From assembly GCF_000429445.1 (NCBI RefSeq), contig NZ_AUBW01000015.1, forward strand, positions 1 through 64,000: 64,000 bases of DNA, written 5' to 3'. Positions 33,131 through 41,893 of the stretch are shown here, piece after piece. Each line of letters opens with the position of its first letter. Position 1 is the stretch's first letter. The position numbers and the translations under genes are program-made. The stretch is from Algoriphagus terrigena DSM 22685 (lineage in GTDB: Bacteria > Bacteroidota > Bacteroidia > Cytophagales > Cyclobacteriaceae). The notes beneath the pieces are model-generated. The model saw only the letters and a list, made by a program, of their open reading frames with translations, had not been told where the DNA came from and made no database searches.

Positions 33131-34360
33131 TTAGCGGCCGGGATAATATTTGAGCCCGAGAAATATTCCTGCACTTTTTAATGAAATATTGCCTTCTCCC
33201 ACTCCATCCAGCGGAACCTTAAAATAGGGCTCTACCTGAAGTGACAGTCGCTCCGCAAGTTTGCGTTCATACCCGATACTCAGGTTCACCACTCCAAATG
33301 GATGTTGATTTTCTCCATTCTTCTCGATGGTTTGGGTGTATTCATAGCCGGTCATAGGGTCTTCATAGGTGATCTCGTAGGTTTCAGAAAGCATGAGGTA
33401 GCTGGAGAATCCCATGCTGATAAAAGCCCGCTGCAACGTACCCTGAAGTGGATAAAGCCGGAGATTAATCGGGATGTCCAGAACGCCGCAATCGCCAATC
33501 ACCCCGTTGACTTCCTCTCCGTATGCCATCTGGAAAGGCCCCTCCGACTCATACGGTTTGTGGGAATAAAACACCCCTGAGTTGACGCTGAATTGCGGAG
33601 AGATGAAATATTCTGCGCCAAGTCCCAGTGCCTGCCCAGCTTTCCCGAACTGGTTGAGCTTGACTCCGCTTAAGTCAGGCGCGGCCTGGACCGACAGGTT
33701 AAATCTCCCAGAAAACCACTTTTTGGTTTTCGTGTCTTCTGGCTGCTTCTCTTCCGATTCGATGATTGATCTGAAACTAATTCCTTTTGGTATAAGATCT
33801 TGAGGAGCCAGCTGGGTTAGGTCCGGTCGATAGTTTAACTCTATAGTTTGGCTCTCCAGGAACTCGTCCGAAGAATAGATGCCTCCGTCCTTCCCTTCCC
33901 TGGAGTCAGCAAAGACCGAAACTTCAGTACCCAGCTCTTCTTTCTCCAAATTTGTAATGGATGAAGTCGAGGAACCAGAATCTCCTTTTGCAGGTGTCGG
34001 GTTTAAGGCTACTTTCTCATCTTGATACATTTCCTCAGTAAGATTAGAGTCTCCTATTTGACCTATTTCAGGTTCCCCCTCCGACTCCAGAGTTCCTACC
34101 TCTTGGCGCGGATCGGTAGAGCTGGCTTCCCACAGTGCACTTCCCCCAAAGTAGATCCCCAGAGATACGATCGACACGACGCCCATCCAAACCAATGCGG
34201 TCAACCATTTCGCCGGTGAGGTCTTAGCGTTCGCGGTCGCCAACCGGGCCTTCATAAGCGTCCAGTCCTCCTCACGAAAGGGGATATCTGGAGATTCGGA
34301 AACCTCCTTCAAGAAACCGTCAAATTCCTTATCATCCATATCGGAAAACTCCCTGCTCAT
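33131..34360 (-). CDS. Anti-sigma-like N-terminus fused to an outer-membrane-type beta-barrel
   Basis: A 409-residue protein. Residues 1-50 are charged and cytoplasmic-like (DMDDKEFDGFLKEVSESPDIPF), a single helix WLTALVWMGVVSIVSLGIYFGG lies at about 52-73, then an acidic low-complexity linker (about 78-195). From about 210 the sequence has porin-family beta strands (FNLSVQAAPDLSGVKLN; LGLGAEYFISPQFSVNSGVFYSH) to the end (GLKYYPGR). Overlapping the ECF sigma gene by 29 nt, it is the expected place for an anti-sigma factor. Whether it spans both membranes or is inserted otherwise is an open question. Confidence 0.75.
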   Translation of the reverse strand: MSREFSDMDDKEFDGFLKEVSESPDIPFREEDWTLMKARLATANAKTSPAKWLTALVWMGVVSIVSLGIYFGGSALWEASSTDPRQEVGTLESEGEPEIGQIGDSNLTEEMYQDEKVALNPTPAKGDSGSSTSSITNLEKEELGTEVSVFADSREGKDGGIYSSDEFLESQTIELNYRPDLTQLAPQDLIPKGISFRSIIESEEKQPEDTKTKKWFSGRFNLSVQAAPDLSGVKLNQFGKAGQALGLGAEYFISPQFSVNSGVFYSHKPYESEGPFQMAYGEEVNGVIGDCGVLDIPINLRLYPLQGTLQRAFISMGFSSYLMLSETYEITYEDPMTGYEYTQTIEKNGENQHPFGVVNLSIGYERKLAERLSLQVEPYFKVPLDGVGEGNISLKSAGIFLGLKYYPGR

Positions 34361-34898
34361 GATTTTTTGGATTTAACATTTCTCTCAGCTTTATTCTGGC
34401 CCTTGCCAGATTGGATTTGGAAGTTCCGATCTGGATTCCGAGCATTTCGGCGATTTCCTCGTGGCTAAAGCCTTCGATTGCAAATAGGTTGAACACGGTG
34501 CGGTAAGCATCGGGGAGCTTCTGAATAGCCCAGATTAGGTCAGAATAATTCAGTTCATCAAGCACACCTGGGCTTGAGTCTTGTGAATCCACCTGATAGT
34601 CTAAGCCGGTATCGACCACGTCTTTTTGATGTTTTTTATAATGGTTGATGCATAAATTGATGAGCGCCCGCCGAAACCAGGGTGGGAATGGTCTCTCCGG
34701 ATCATACTTTTCGGGATGGGTAAATACCGCCATGAATCCATCGTGGAGAATCTCCAGCGCTTCCTCCCTCCTGGCTGTATATCGAAGGCATACGCTCATC
34801 CCATAACTGTAAAATCGCTTATACAGTACCTCCTGGTATTTTGGATCTCTTCCTACCAGACCTTGCAAGATTTCTTTCTCCAGAGCTTCTGATTTCAC
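34332..34898 (-). CDS. ECF-type RNA polymerase sigma factor
   Basis: A 188-residue sigma-70-family protein of the extracytoplasmic-function type. Region 2 covers about 22-90 (YKRFYSYGMSVCLRYTARREEALEILHDGFMAVF) and region 4 about 115-170 (AIQKLPDAYRTVFNLFAIEGFSHEEIAEMLGIQIGTSKSNLARARIKL), with an HTH. It sits directly upstream of and overlapping the membrane protein that should be its regulator. The regulon is not visible from sequence; autoregulation is common. Confidence 0.93.
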   Translation of the reverse strand: MKSEALEKEILQGLVGRDPKYQEVLYKRFYSYGMSVCLRYTARREEALEILHDGFMAVFTHPEKYDPERPFPPWFRRALINLCINHYKKHQKDVVDTGLDYQVDSQDSSPGVLDELNYSDLIWAIQKLPDAYRTVFNLFAIEGFSHEEIAEMLGIQIGTSKSNLARARIKLREMLNPKNHEQGVFRYG

Positions 34899-35312
34899 AT
34901 TCCCGGTGTTGCATTAGTCCATACAAGGGATTATTGACGGAGGTTGCGTGAGTATAAAAATAAAGATTATTGGCTCAATGATTCAGAGACTTAAGTGGCA
35001 GACGGAATAGATCATTACGGCCTTGCGTCTTAGTCTCGGGCCCGTACTTATCCTCGTTGACCTGGCTTTTTCACAAAAGGTCGCGGGATTTTAGGATTGT
35101 TTTTTTGAGCTGGAGAAAAACGGCTTCCATACCCAAGGACATGGCTTTTAAAAAATAACCTCTTTCTCCACATTAAAAAGTCGAAGCGCTACATGACTTG
35201 GAGATTCAATGGGATTCATCCGGATCAAACCTACGTTGGTTCTCTTTTTCCGGGGGTAATCTGACATCTGTAAATCTTGTGTCTAGCTTCTTTAATCTAG
35301 CTTCTTAAAAAG
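34899..35312. other. Intergenic region upstream of the ECF operon
   Basis: No gene is supported in this 414-bp stretch. It should contain the ECF sigma promoter near 34930; no TTTG/TAnnTTTG pair was found, which would fit an alternative-sigma promoter. The right end holds a 14-nt direct repeat described separately. Confidence 0.4.
35282..35309 (-). repeat. 14-nt direct repeat behind the YjdM/PhnA stop
   Basis: TCTAGCTTCTT occurs at 35282-35292 and again at 35296-35306, a period of 14 nt. Read on the minus strand it begins within 10 nt of the stop codon of the zinc-ribbon gene. The spacing equals two heptamers, as in the CAGT repeats. Confidence 0.6.
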
Positions 35313-35657
35313 TTACGCCTTTCGGACAAACTCCGACTTCAGCGCCATCGAACCAAAGCCGTCGATCTTGCAGTCAATGTTGTGATCGCCCTCCACGAGG
35401 CGGATATTTTTCACCTTGGTCCCGGCTTTGATGGATTTTGGAGCGCCTTTCACCGGTAAATCTTTTGCAATTACTACCGAATCTCCGTTGGCTAGGATGG
35501 TTCCGTTAGCATCTTTGACCACCAATCCCTCTTCCACTGCTTCGTTCGATGATTCTGACGGGTCCCACTCATATCCACAATCCGGGCAGACCATCAGGTT
35601 GTCCATCTCATAGGTGTACTCAGATTTACATTTCGGGCAAGGGGCTAGATTTTCCAT
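35313..35657 (-). CDS. YjdM/PhnA-family zinc-ribbon protein
   Basis: A 114-residue protein. An N-terminal zinc ribbon ([27 protein letters not shown], four Cys at about 7, 10, 24 and 27) precedes the PhnA-type domain with [26 protein letters not shown] and [29 protein letters not shown]. The family was named for a link with phosphonate use but is not part of C-P lyase; function is unclear. The ATG at 35657 gives the normal length; a longer frame upstream would add 45 residues without support. A -7 box ends only 4 nt before the ATG. Confidence 0.9.
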   Translation of the reverse strand: MENLAPCPKCKSEYTYEMDNLMVCPDCGYEWDPSESSNEAVEEGLVVKDANGTILANGDSVVIAKDLPVKGAPKSIKAGTKVKNIRLVEGDHNIDCKIDGFGSMALKSEFVRKA

Positions 35658-35661
35658 GGGG

Positions 35662-35669
35662 CAAAAGTA
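35662..35669 (-). promoter_or_regulatory. -7 box (TACTTTTG) very close to the YjdM start codon
   Basis: TACTTTTG on the minus strand matches TAnnTTTG and ends 4 nt before the ATG. If used, transcription would start at or next to the start codon. No good -33 box is present. Confidence 0.35.
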
Positions 35670-35820
35670 CGCTTTTCGAGTCCTTGTTGATTGGAAGATT
35701 AGAAAATGAAAATCGGGAAAGTTGGAAAGACTAGGACTTCGATTGCATTGTGTGTGATTTCGCATCACTGCGGACACATTGCTTTTCACCACTGAGACCT
35801 TACTGATCGCGGTTTTCCCC

Positions 35821-36444
35821 CTACTTCCCCCAAGTCAGCCAAATCATCCTGAGTCCGTAAAAAATCAACGCCACCCCTACTCCTTTGTTGAGCAATCCGA
35901 GGAGCCTGGGAGTCACAAAGCGACTGAGCTGCTTGGCTACGAACGCTTTTAGGAGATCTGTGCCAAACACGGTCAACAAAATACCCAGATAGTAAACGAG
36001 GATTTGGGGGCGATGCCAAGAGTCTTTGAGCGAAACCAAACTCGCAATCGAAATCCAAAAAAGCAGCACAAAGGGATTAATACCATTGATGCTAAATCCT
36101 TTGGCAAAGGCATTCCGCTTCTTGGCTTGGGGTGGATCATGGCGCCCGGACTCAGCGCCTTCCTGTTGCTTTTTTACTAAAGAACTGATCCCAAACCCAA
36201 CCAAGATCAGCCCCCCGACGTATCCCAATATCGATTCAAACAAGACCACATTTGCCAAAAAACTGACACCAAAATAGGTCAGAAGACCATAAAGCGAATC
36301 ACTCACCAAGATTCCCAATGCCAACATCGCTGCGTATCGGAATCCGTGCTGCATGCTGCTGCTGATCAGGGCAAAAAATACCGGCCCGATAAGTACGGAG
36401 AGCAACAGCCCCATGCTGACTCCTTCAACCAGACTATGGATCAT
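35821..36444 (-). CDS. LysE/RhtB-family amino-acid exporter
   Basis: A 207-residue inner-membrane protein with about six helices. The LysE signature is at the N-terminus ([48 protein letters not shown]). A Gln/His-rich polar loop separates the halves. Family members export basic amino acids, homoserine, threonine or cysteine derivatives; the substrate here is unknown. The gene overlaps the GH3-type gene by 4 nt. Confidence 0.88.
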   Translation of the reverse strand: MIHSLVEGVSMGLLLSVLIGPVFFALISSSMQHGFRYAAMLALGILVSDSLYGLLTYFGVSFLANVVLFESILGYVGGLILVGFGISSLVKKQQEGAESGRHDPPQAKKRNAFAKGFSINGINPFVLLFWISIASLVSLKDSWHRPQILVYYLGILLTVFGTDLLKAFVAKQLSRFVTPRLLGLLNKGVGVALIFYGLRMIWLTWGK

Positions 36445-37991
36445 TCGGCGGACAGCTTTTTCGCCAAAAACTCCTTCCAGCTTTGTGCCTTTTCGCCTTT
36501 CAAGACGCGTGGAAATTTGTTTTGCCCGCCTTCTTTCCCCTCAGATCTCATCCAATCATAGAAAACCGTCGACGGCAGTACGGAAACCTTCACTTGCTTT
36601 AATGCATGATTGCGTTCGACCGCATAGTCATCATTTAGTTTTTTCAGATGCTGATCGATGGAAGCAGTGAGCTTTTTCACCGAAATATCATCATCTGACC
36701 CGATGTACCAGTGGTGCGCGAAGAGGTTTTTGTAAGGTTCTCCCAATACGGTAAACTCCTTCACGCGAATGCCGAATTCATCAGCGGCCAATTCGATGGC
36801 TTTGTTCATGTTATCCACGGAAAGATGCTCTCCGCACAAACTCAGAAAGTGCTTAGTTCGGCCCGTGATGATGATCTCGGACTCCGCTTTGGACACAAAC
36901 CGCACCACATCCCCAATCAGATAGCGCCAGGCTCCTGCACAGGTCGAGATCAAGAGAGCGTAGTCTTTGCCCTCTTCCACCTCGTCGATCTTCAGGGTTT
37001 GGGCGTCCTTTTTCACATTTCCGGCCTCGTCAAAATTGGCTTCTGTGAAAGGAATAAACTCATGGAAAATCCCATTGTTCAGCACTAGACGCATGGATTT
37101 CCTGTCGGGCAGTGCTTGAAAAGCCAAAAATCCCTCCGATGCCAGATAGGTTTCGATGTAGATCAGCGGCCTGCCCAGCAGAGTTTCAAACCCCTTTTTG
37201 TAAGGCTCGAAAGACACACCTCCGTGGACAAAAATCCGAAGATTGGGCCAAATCTCATGGATATGCTTGACCTTATACCGTTCGATGATCTTTTCGATCA
37301 GGATCTGCAACCAGGCCGGGACGCCGACAATGATGCCGATATCCCAGTCTTTGGCCCGCTCCACGATCTGATCCAGCTTGTCTCCCCAGTTTCTGTTTCT
37401 CGAGATTTTCTTCCCCGGCTTATAAAATCGCTGGAGCCAAATCGGAAGTTTTCCGGCGGTAATACCGCTAAGGTCTCCGGAGAAATACGTCCCGTTAAAC
37501 TCCAAGTCTGTACTTCCACCGAGCATCAGAATTCCTTTGGTGAACAGTGAGGCCGGTAGGTCGTACTTGGAAAGGCTCAGGATCTGCCTCACTCCCGTCC
37601 GACGGATAGCAGTCACCATGGATTTGGTGATGGGGATGTATTTGGAGGCAGCGCCCGAGGTGCCGGAGCTTAGGGCAAAGTACTTGACTGCACCGGGCCA
37701 GGTCACATTTTTCTTCCCGGATTGCAGTTTATTCCAAAATTCAGCATGAATTGAATCGTAGTCATAAATGGGTACATGACTCTTGTAAGCCTCATAAAAT
37801 GCTCCGTCACTCTCGCGGAACGCCCGTAGAATTTCATGAAAGTCATACGTTTGGCCGATTTCTGTGCCTTCAGCTTTCAGCAAAAGTTTCTTCAGTTGAT
37901 TTTTTTGAAGGTCAAGCGGACTGGAATATTCCTGCTCCAAACTCTCCCGAAGCCGGATTCCTTTTTTTAGCAAAGTGCTAATGATTGCCAT
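36441..37991 (-). CDS. GH3-type acyl-adenylate amidosynthetase
   Basis: A 516-residue enzyme of the plant GH3 family (auxin or jasmonate amidosynthetases), frequent in Bacteroidota. The adenylation core is visible: ALSSGTSGAASKYIPIT (about 106-122), a YIETYLASEGFLAFQ (about 274-288), and YLIGDVVRFVSK (about 358-369) with the C-terminal IIITGRTKHFLSLCGEHLSVDNMN. It would activate a carboxylate with ATP and join it to an amino acid. The bacterial substrate is unknown. It is transcribed ahead of a LysE-type exporter with a 4-nt overlap, which suggests that the product or its amino acid is exported. Confidence 0.9.
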   Translation of the reverse strand: MAIISTLLKKGIRLRESLEQEYSSPLDLQKNQLKKLLLKAEGTEIGQTYDFHEILRAFRESDGAFYEAYKSHVPIYDYDSIHAEFWNKLQSGKKNVTWPGAVKYFALSSGTSGAASKYIPITKSMVTAIRRTGVRQILSLSKYDLPASLFTKGILMLGGSTDLEFNGTYFSGDLSGITAGKLPIWLQRFYKPGKKISRNRNWGDKLDQIVERAKDWDIGIIVGVPAWLQILIEKIIERYKVKHIHEIWPNLRIFVHGGVSFEPYKKGFETLLGRPLIYIETYLASEGFLAFQALPDRKSMRLVLNNGIFHEFIPFTEANFDEAGNVKKDAQTLKIDEVEEGKDYALLISTCAGAWRYLIGDVVRFVSKAESEIIITGRTKHFLSLCGEHLSVDNMNKAIELAADEFGIRVKEFTVLGEPYKNLFAHHWYIGSDDDISVKKLTASIDQHLKKLNDDYAVERNHALKQVKVSVLPSTVFYDWMRSEGKEGGQNKFPRVLKGEKAQSWKEFLAKKLSAE

Positions 37992-38180
37992 ATCTTTGTT
38001 TTAAGGCCAAAAAGCAAAAGTGTAGTCTAAAAATATCAAATCTAATTTTACGCTTTTCTTCCAGTTGATGAATTTCCGCTAATTATCTGGCTGGAAGGCA
38101 GAAGAAAAAAATCCCTGTTTTTGTTTTTTGCAAACGGCTCTCTTCATTTAGACCAAAGGAGCGGATTAATACATTAAAGA

Positions 38181-38849
38181 ATGAGTATCAAAGCCAACCT
38201 CGAAGCAGTAAAAGAATCCTTTGTCAATCCTGCCGGTCAGCTTATCGCCGTCAGCAAGACCAAACCGCTCGACGATCTGAAGGAAGCGTATGCCGCCGGC
38301 GTCCGCGATTTTGGGGAAAATAAGGTGCAGGAAATCCAGACGAAGCAACCGGAGATGCCTGCCGACACACGCTGGCACATGATCGGCCACTTGCAAAGCA
38401 ACAAGATCAAATACATCGCTCCTTTTGTTCATTTGATTCATGGCGTTGACTCTTTTAAGCTTTTGAAGGAAATCGATAAGCAGGGAAAAAAGATTGACCG
38501 GATCATTCCAGTATTGATTCAGATGCATATCGCGGAGGAAGAAAGTAAGTTTGGCTTTGACCGCGCCGAGTTGGACGAGATGCTTTCGGCTGCCGAATTT
38601 GCGGCGTTAACCCACGTTCAAATCGAAGGGTTGATGGGAATGGCCACTTTCACGGAAGATGAAAGCCAGATTCGAAAGGAATTCCGCTCACTCAAGACGC
38701 TTTTCGAAGAGCTAAAATCGAGAAGCCTTCCATCATTTGTCAGCCTCAAAGAACTGTCTATGGGCATGAGCGGAGACTATCTCATCGCCCAAGAAGAAGG
38801 AAGCACGATGGTGCGTGTCGGGTCTGCAATCTTCGGAGGCAGGGGCTAA
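38181..38849 (+). CDS. YggS-family PLP homeostasis protein
   Basis: A 222-residue PLP-binding protein (PLPBP) that buffers the cofactor in the cytosol. The PLP lysine is in LIAVSKTKPLDDLKEAYAAGVRDFGENKVQE (Lys about 26). IEGLMGMATFTED (about 148-160) and LSMGMSGDYLIAQEEGSTMVRVGSAIFG (about 190-217) form the phosphate-binding side. Length and motifs are normal. Divergent from the GH3-type gene. Confidence 0.93.
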   Translation: MSIKANLEAVKESFVNPAGQLIAVSKTKPLDDLKEAYAAGVRDFGENKVQEIQTKQPEMPADTRWHMIGHLQSNKIKYIAPFVHLIHGVDSFKLLKEIDKQGKKIDRIIPVLIQMHIAEEESKFGFDRAELDEMLSAAEFAALTHVQIEGLMGMATFTEDESQIRKEFRSLKTLFEELKSRSLPSFVSLKELSMGMSGDYLIAQEEGSTMVRVGSAIFGGRG

Positions 38850-38911
38850 TTTCAAATTTGAGATTTCAGCAAGAATCCAATCAGTCCAAGTAACCAATCA
38901 ACTATTTAGCC

Positions 38912-39298
38912 TTGAAAGCACAAACGATCCTAAAAACCGCTGCAATCTTTGGAGCCATAGCCGTGGGAATCGGCGCATTTGGAGCGCATGGACTGAAACC
39001 CATGCTGGAGTCTACCGGCAGACTGGAAACCTTCGAGACAGCGGTGAAGTACCATTTCTATCACAGTTTGGCACTTCTGGCGCTGGGGATCTGGGCATCT
39101 GTCAAGCCGGGTTTGAAAAAGACGGCCCTGAGTTTTTGGGGTTTTAGTGTGGGAATTTTGATCTTTTCCGGTTCGCTCTATGTGCTTTGTCTGAGCGGTG
39201 TGACCTGGCTTGGGGCCATCACTCCCATCGGCGGCGTAGCATTCATCGTCGGCTGGCTGGGCCTGTGGGCTCCTGCGGGAGATTCAGGCAATGCCTAA
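38912..39298 (+). CDS. DUF423 membrane protein
   Basis: A 128-residue inner-membrane protein of the DUF423 family with four predicted helices (for example AAIFGAIAVGIGAFGAHGL, LALLALGIWASV, GFSVGILIFSGSLYVLCL). The conserved GAFGAHGL and YHFYHSLALL are present. The start used is TTG at 38912, since the only ATG codons lie inside the first helix. Function unknown. 62 bp after the YggS gene, probably one transcript. Confidence 0.85.
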   Translation: MKAQTILKTAAIFGAIAVGIGAFGAHGLKPMLESTGRLETFETAVKYHFYHSLALLALGIWASVKPGLKKTALSFWGFSVGILIFSGSLYVLCLSGVTWLGAITPIGGVAFIVGWLGLWAPAGDSGNA

Positions 39299-39360
39299 GC
39301 GGCAATTCTGATTCGGAACGATTCCTGCTTTCCCCCATCCAGATCTTTCAAAATCCATCC

Positions 39361-40695
39361 ATGTCGATCTCCGAATCAACTGTTTTCAAACCTACTTCAG
39401 TCCGCAAAATCGCTATAGCTTTCCGTTTGGTGCTTTTGCTTCTCACGGCCCAAGCCCATGCTCAGATCACGCGGGATCAATACATCCAACTGGAAACCGC
39501 GCTTGGCGATCAGAGTTTTTTCAGCGGACATCTCACGGGATTTGTGCTCTACGATCTGGATTCACAGCTTGTCCTCTTCGAAAAAAACTCACAGCTCAAT
39601 TTCATTCCGGCCTCGACTACCAAGCTTTTCACACTTTTTGCCTCCCTGGCCATTCTGCAAGACAGCACGCAGACGCTTCGCTACTTGCCTTCCGGCGACA
39701 CGCTCAAAATCTGGGGAAGCGGCGATCCGAGCTGGAAGTACCTGGACTTTCATCAGCCTGACTTCGGGAAAATATGGAGTGACTATCCGATCATCCAGTT
39801 TTCGGATGCAAATCAGGTCTCTCCTGACTTCGGCTATGGCTGGCAATGGGATGATTACTATTTCGACTATTCTGCCGAGCGGAGCAGCCTGCCGATCTAT
39901 GGAAATCTGCTTCAGGTCAAAAAAATCTCAGGCCGGCCGGAAGTCTTTCCTGGACATTTCCAGTCAGTAGTCCGCATCACCAACCGTCCCATCAAGGAGT
40001 TGGAGCGGGATTTTCACAGCAACACCTTTTCCTACAATCCAGGCACTTTCCTAGGCAAGGAAAAGTACATCCCGCTCATCACTTCCGGTGAATTGACCGC
40101 TGAATTGGCGCAGGATGCCACCGGCAAAAAGTGGATTTACAAACCCGAAACCCTTCCAATAGTGAATCGAAGCTGGAGAGGAGCGCCGCTCTTTCCGCTG
40201 CTGAAGGAGATGATGCTGGAAAGCGACAACTTCATTGCGGAGCAAATGCTCTTTATGGTTTCTGACCGTCTGTTCCAATCCCTGGACACTGAGCGAGCCA
40301 TCGAATACATCCTCAAGACGTATCTTTTTGACCTGCCTGATCAACCCAATTGGGTGGACGGAAGCGGGCTGAGTCGGCACAATCTTTTCACGCCGCGATC
40401 CATGGTGGCGCTCTTTGACAAGCTGTATCGGATCCTCCCAGAGCACCAACTGCTGGAGCTTTTGCCGACAGGCGGAAAAACCGGCACGCTTAAAAACAGC
40501 TATCAGGCAGCTCAGCCTTATATTTTTGCCAAAACTGGCACCATGAGCAACAATCACAGCCTGGTTGGCCTGATAAAAACCAAAAGCGGCAAAGTCTATT
40601 GCCTGGCCTTCATGAACACCAACTATCCCTACTCTGCATCAATCGTGCGAAAAGAAATGGAGAAGGTGCTCTTGTTGGTGAGGGACATGATGTGA
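39361..40695 (+). CDS. D-alanyl-D-alanine carboxypeptidase / endopeptidase, PBP4 type (S13)
   Basis: A periplasmic low-molecular-weight penicillin-binding protein of 444 residues that trims or cleaves peptidoglycan cross-links. The signal peptide ends LLLLTAQAHAQ. The SxxK motif is ASTTKLF (Ser about 83), SxN is ESDNF (about 290) and KTG is FAKTGTMSNN (about 388-397). The motif order and length fit peptidase S13. An additional GGKTGTLKN precedes the third motif. It lies 62 bp after the DUF423 gene. Confidence 0.92.
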   Translation: MSISESTVFKPTSVRKIAIAFRLVLLLLTAQAHAQITRDQYIQLETALGDQSFFSGHLTGFVLYDLDSQLVLFEKNSQLNFIPASTTKLFTLFASLAILQDSTQTLRYLPSGDTLKIWGSGDPSWKYLDFHQPDFGKIWSDYPIIQFSDANQVSPDFGYGWQWDDYYFDYSAERSSLPIYGNLLQVKKISGRPEVFPGHFQSVVRITNRPIKELERDFHSNTFSYNPGTFLGKEKYIPLITSGELTAELAQDATGKKWIYKPETLPIVNRSWRGAPLFPLLKEMMLESDNFIAEQMLFMVSDRLFQSLDTERAIEYILKTYLFDLPDQPNWVDGSGLSRHNLFTPRSMVALFDKLYRILPEHQLLELLPTGGKTGTLKNSYQAAQPYIFAKTGTMSNNHSLVGLIKTKSGKVYCLAFMNTNYPYSASIVRKEMEKVLLLVRDMM

Positions 40696-40845
40696 GGCTA
40701 AAACACAATTTATCTGCTAGTACCATAACATTTTACAACAAGTCTATTTTGAGGCAGGATGGAATAGCTTTTGAGAAAGCACAAGCAGTTTTGACAAGCT
40801 TTATCTCCCAAAACCCTAACTTCAAACCTCAATCTGAGACACCAC

Positions 40846-41889
40846 ATGGATAAACGACACTTTCTCAAATCCTTAGGTTTACTGGCCGGAACCGCACCGT
40901 TTCTTTCCTTTGATTCTCCGTCACATAATCCAGGCGCTGAAGTCATTCTTCCCAAAGCCATCAAAAAAGGAGATACCGTTGGCATCATCGCTCCTTCGGC
41001 GGCCACAGCGGACCGAATGGAATTCACCTACGCGAAAGAAGCCATGGAAGCGCTGGGATTTAAGGTCAAACTCGGCGAAAACTTAAGAAACCGCTCCGGG
41101 CACCTGGCCGGAACGGACGAGGAGCGCGCTGGGGACTTGAATGCCATGTTTGGCGATCCGGCCGTGAAGATGATCGTGTGCATCCGCGGAGGCTCCGGCG
41201 CTGCCAGGATCCTCCCTCTACTCGACTACGAACTGATCAAAAATAACCCAAAACCACTTCAGGGCTATTCCGATATCACGGCACTGCATTCCGCCATCCA
41301 AAGTCAAACGGGCCTGATTACTTTTCATGGTCCAAATGGCTCCGGCAGTTGGAATAGCTTTAATGTAAAGCAGTTTGAAAAAGTCTTTTTTGGCTCAGAC
41401 CCGATCGTGTTTAAGAATGAAGTAGGCAAAGGCGATGACCTCGTCGCCAAGGGAAATAGGATACAAACGCTGACCGGCGGAAAGGCGAAGGGGAAGATTT
41501 TGGGCGGGAATCTGACCGTGCTGACTGCTTTATCTGGAACTCAATACTACCCTGATTTTCAGGAATCTATTTTATTCATCGAAGATACGGGAGAGGACCC
41601 TTACAAAGTGGATCGCATGATGAGTACGCTGAAGCTCAACGGCACTTTGGCTAGGATCAAGGGCTTCATCTTCGGCCAATGCACCGAATGTACCCCAGGC
41701 GGAGGGTATGGGGCGTTCACGGTTGACCAGATTATGGATCACTACATCTTGCCGCTGAAAATCCCCGCTTATACCGGCGCGATGATCGGCCACGTGAGTC
41801 GACAGTTTATCATCCCGGTCGGAGCGGAAGTCGAGATGGATGCAGATGCGGGCCGCATCACGGTGACTCAGAAATTATTTCAGGTCTAG
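40846..41889 (+). CDS. LD-carboxypeptidase family protein (peptidase S66)
   Basis: A 347-residue S66 peptidase that removes the terminal D-Ala from tetrapeptides of recycled peptidoglycan, or inactivates microcin C. The start MDKRHFLKSLGLLAG resembles an export signal but lacks a second arginine. VCIRGGSGAARILPLLDY is followed by LQGYSDITALH, the likely nucleophile elbow (Ser about 140). IEDTGEDPYKVDRMM holds the Glu and MIGHVSRQFIIP the His. Most LdcA proteins are cytosolic; a signal here would suggest periplasmic action. Followed after 4 nt by the SGNH hydrolase. Confidence 0.88.
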   Translation: MDKRHFLKSLGLLAGTAPFLSFDSPSHNPGAEVILPKAIKKGDTVGIIAPSAATADRMEFTYAKEAMEALGFKVKLGENLRNRSGHLAGTDEERAGDLNAMFGDPAVKMIVCIRGGSGAARILPLLDYELIKNNPKPLQGYSDITALHSAIQSQTGLITFHGPNGSGSWNSFNVKQFEKVFFGSDPIVFKNEVGKGDDLVAKGNRIQTLTGGKAKGKILGGNLTVLTALSGTQYYPDFQESILFIEDTGEDPYKVDRMMSTLKLNGTLARIKGFIFGQCTECTPGGGYGAFTVDQIMDHYILPLKIPAYTGAMIGHVSRQFIIPVGAEVEMDADAGRITVTQKLFQV

Positions 41890-41893
41890 CTTT

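Noticed and set aside
37985..38000. TATCTTTG on the plus strand at the GH3-type gene start
   Set aside because: It points away from the gene it overlaps and is too far (about 185 bp) from the YggS start to be a likely promoter.
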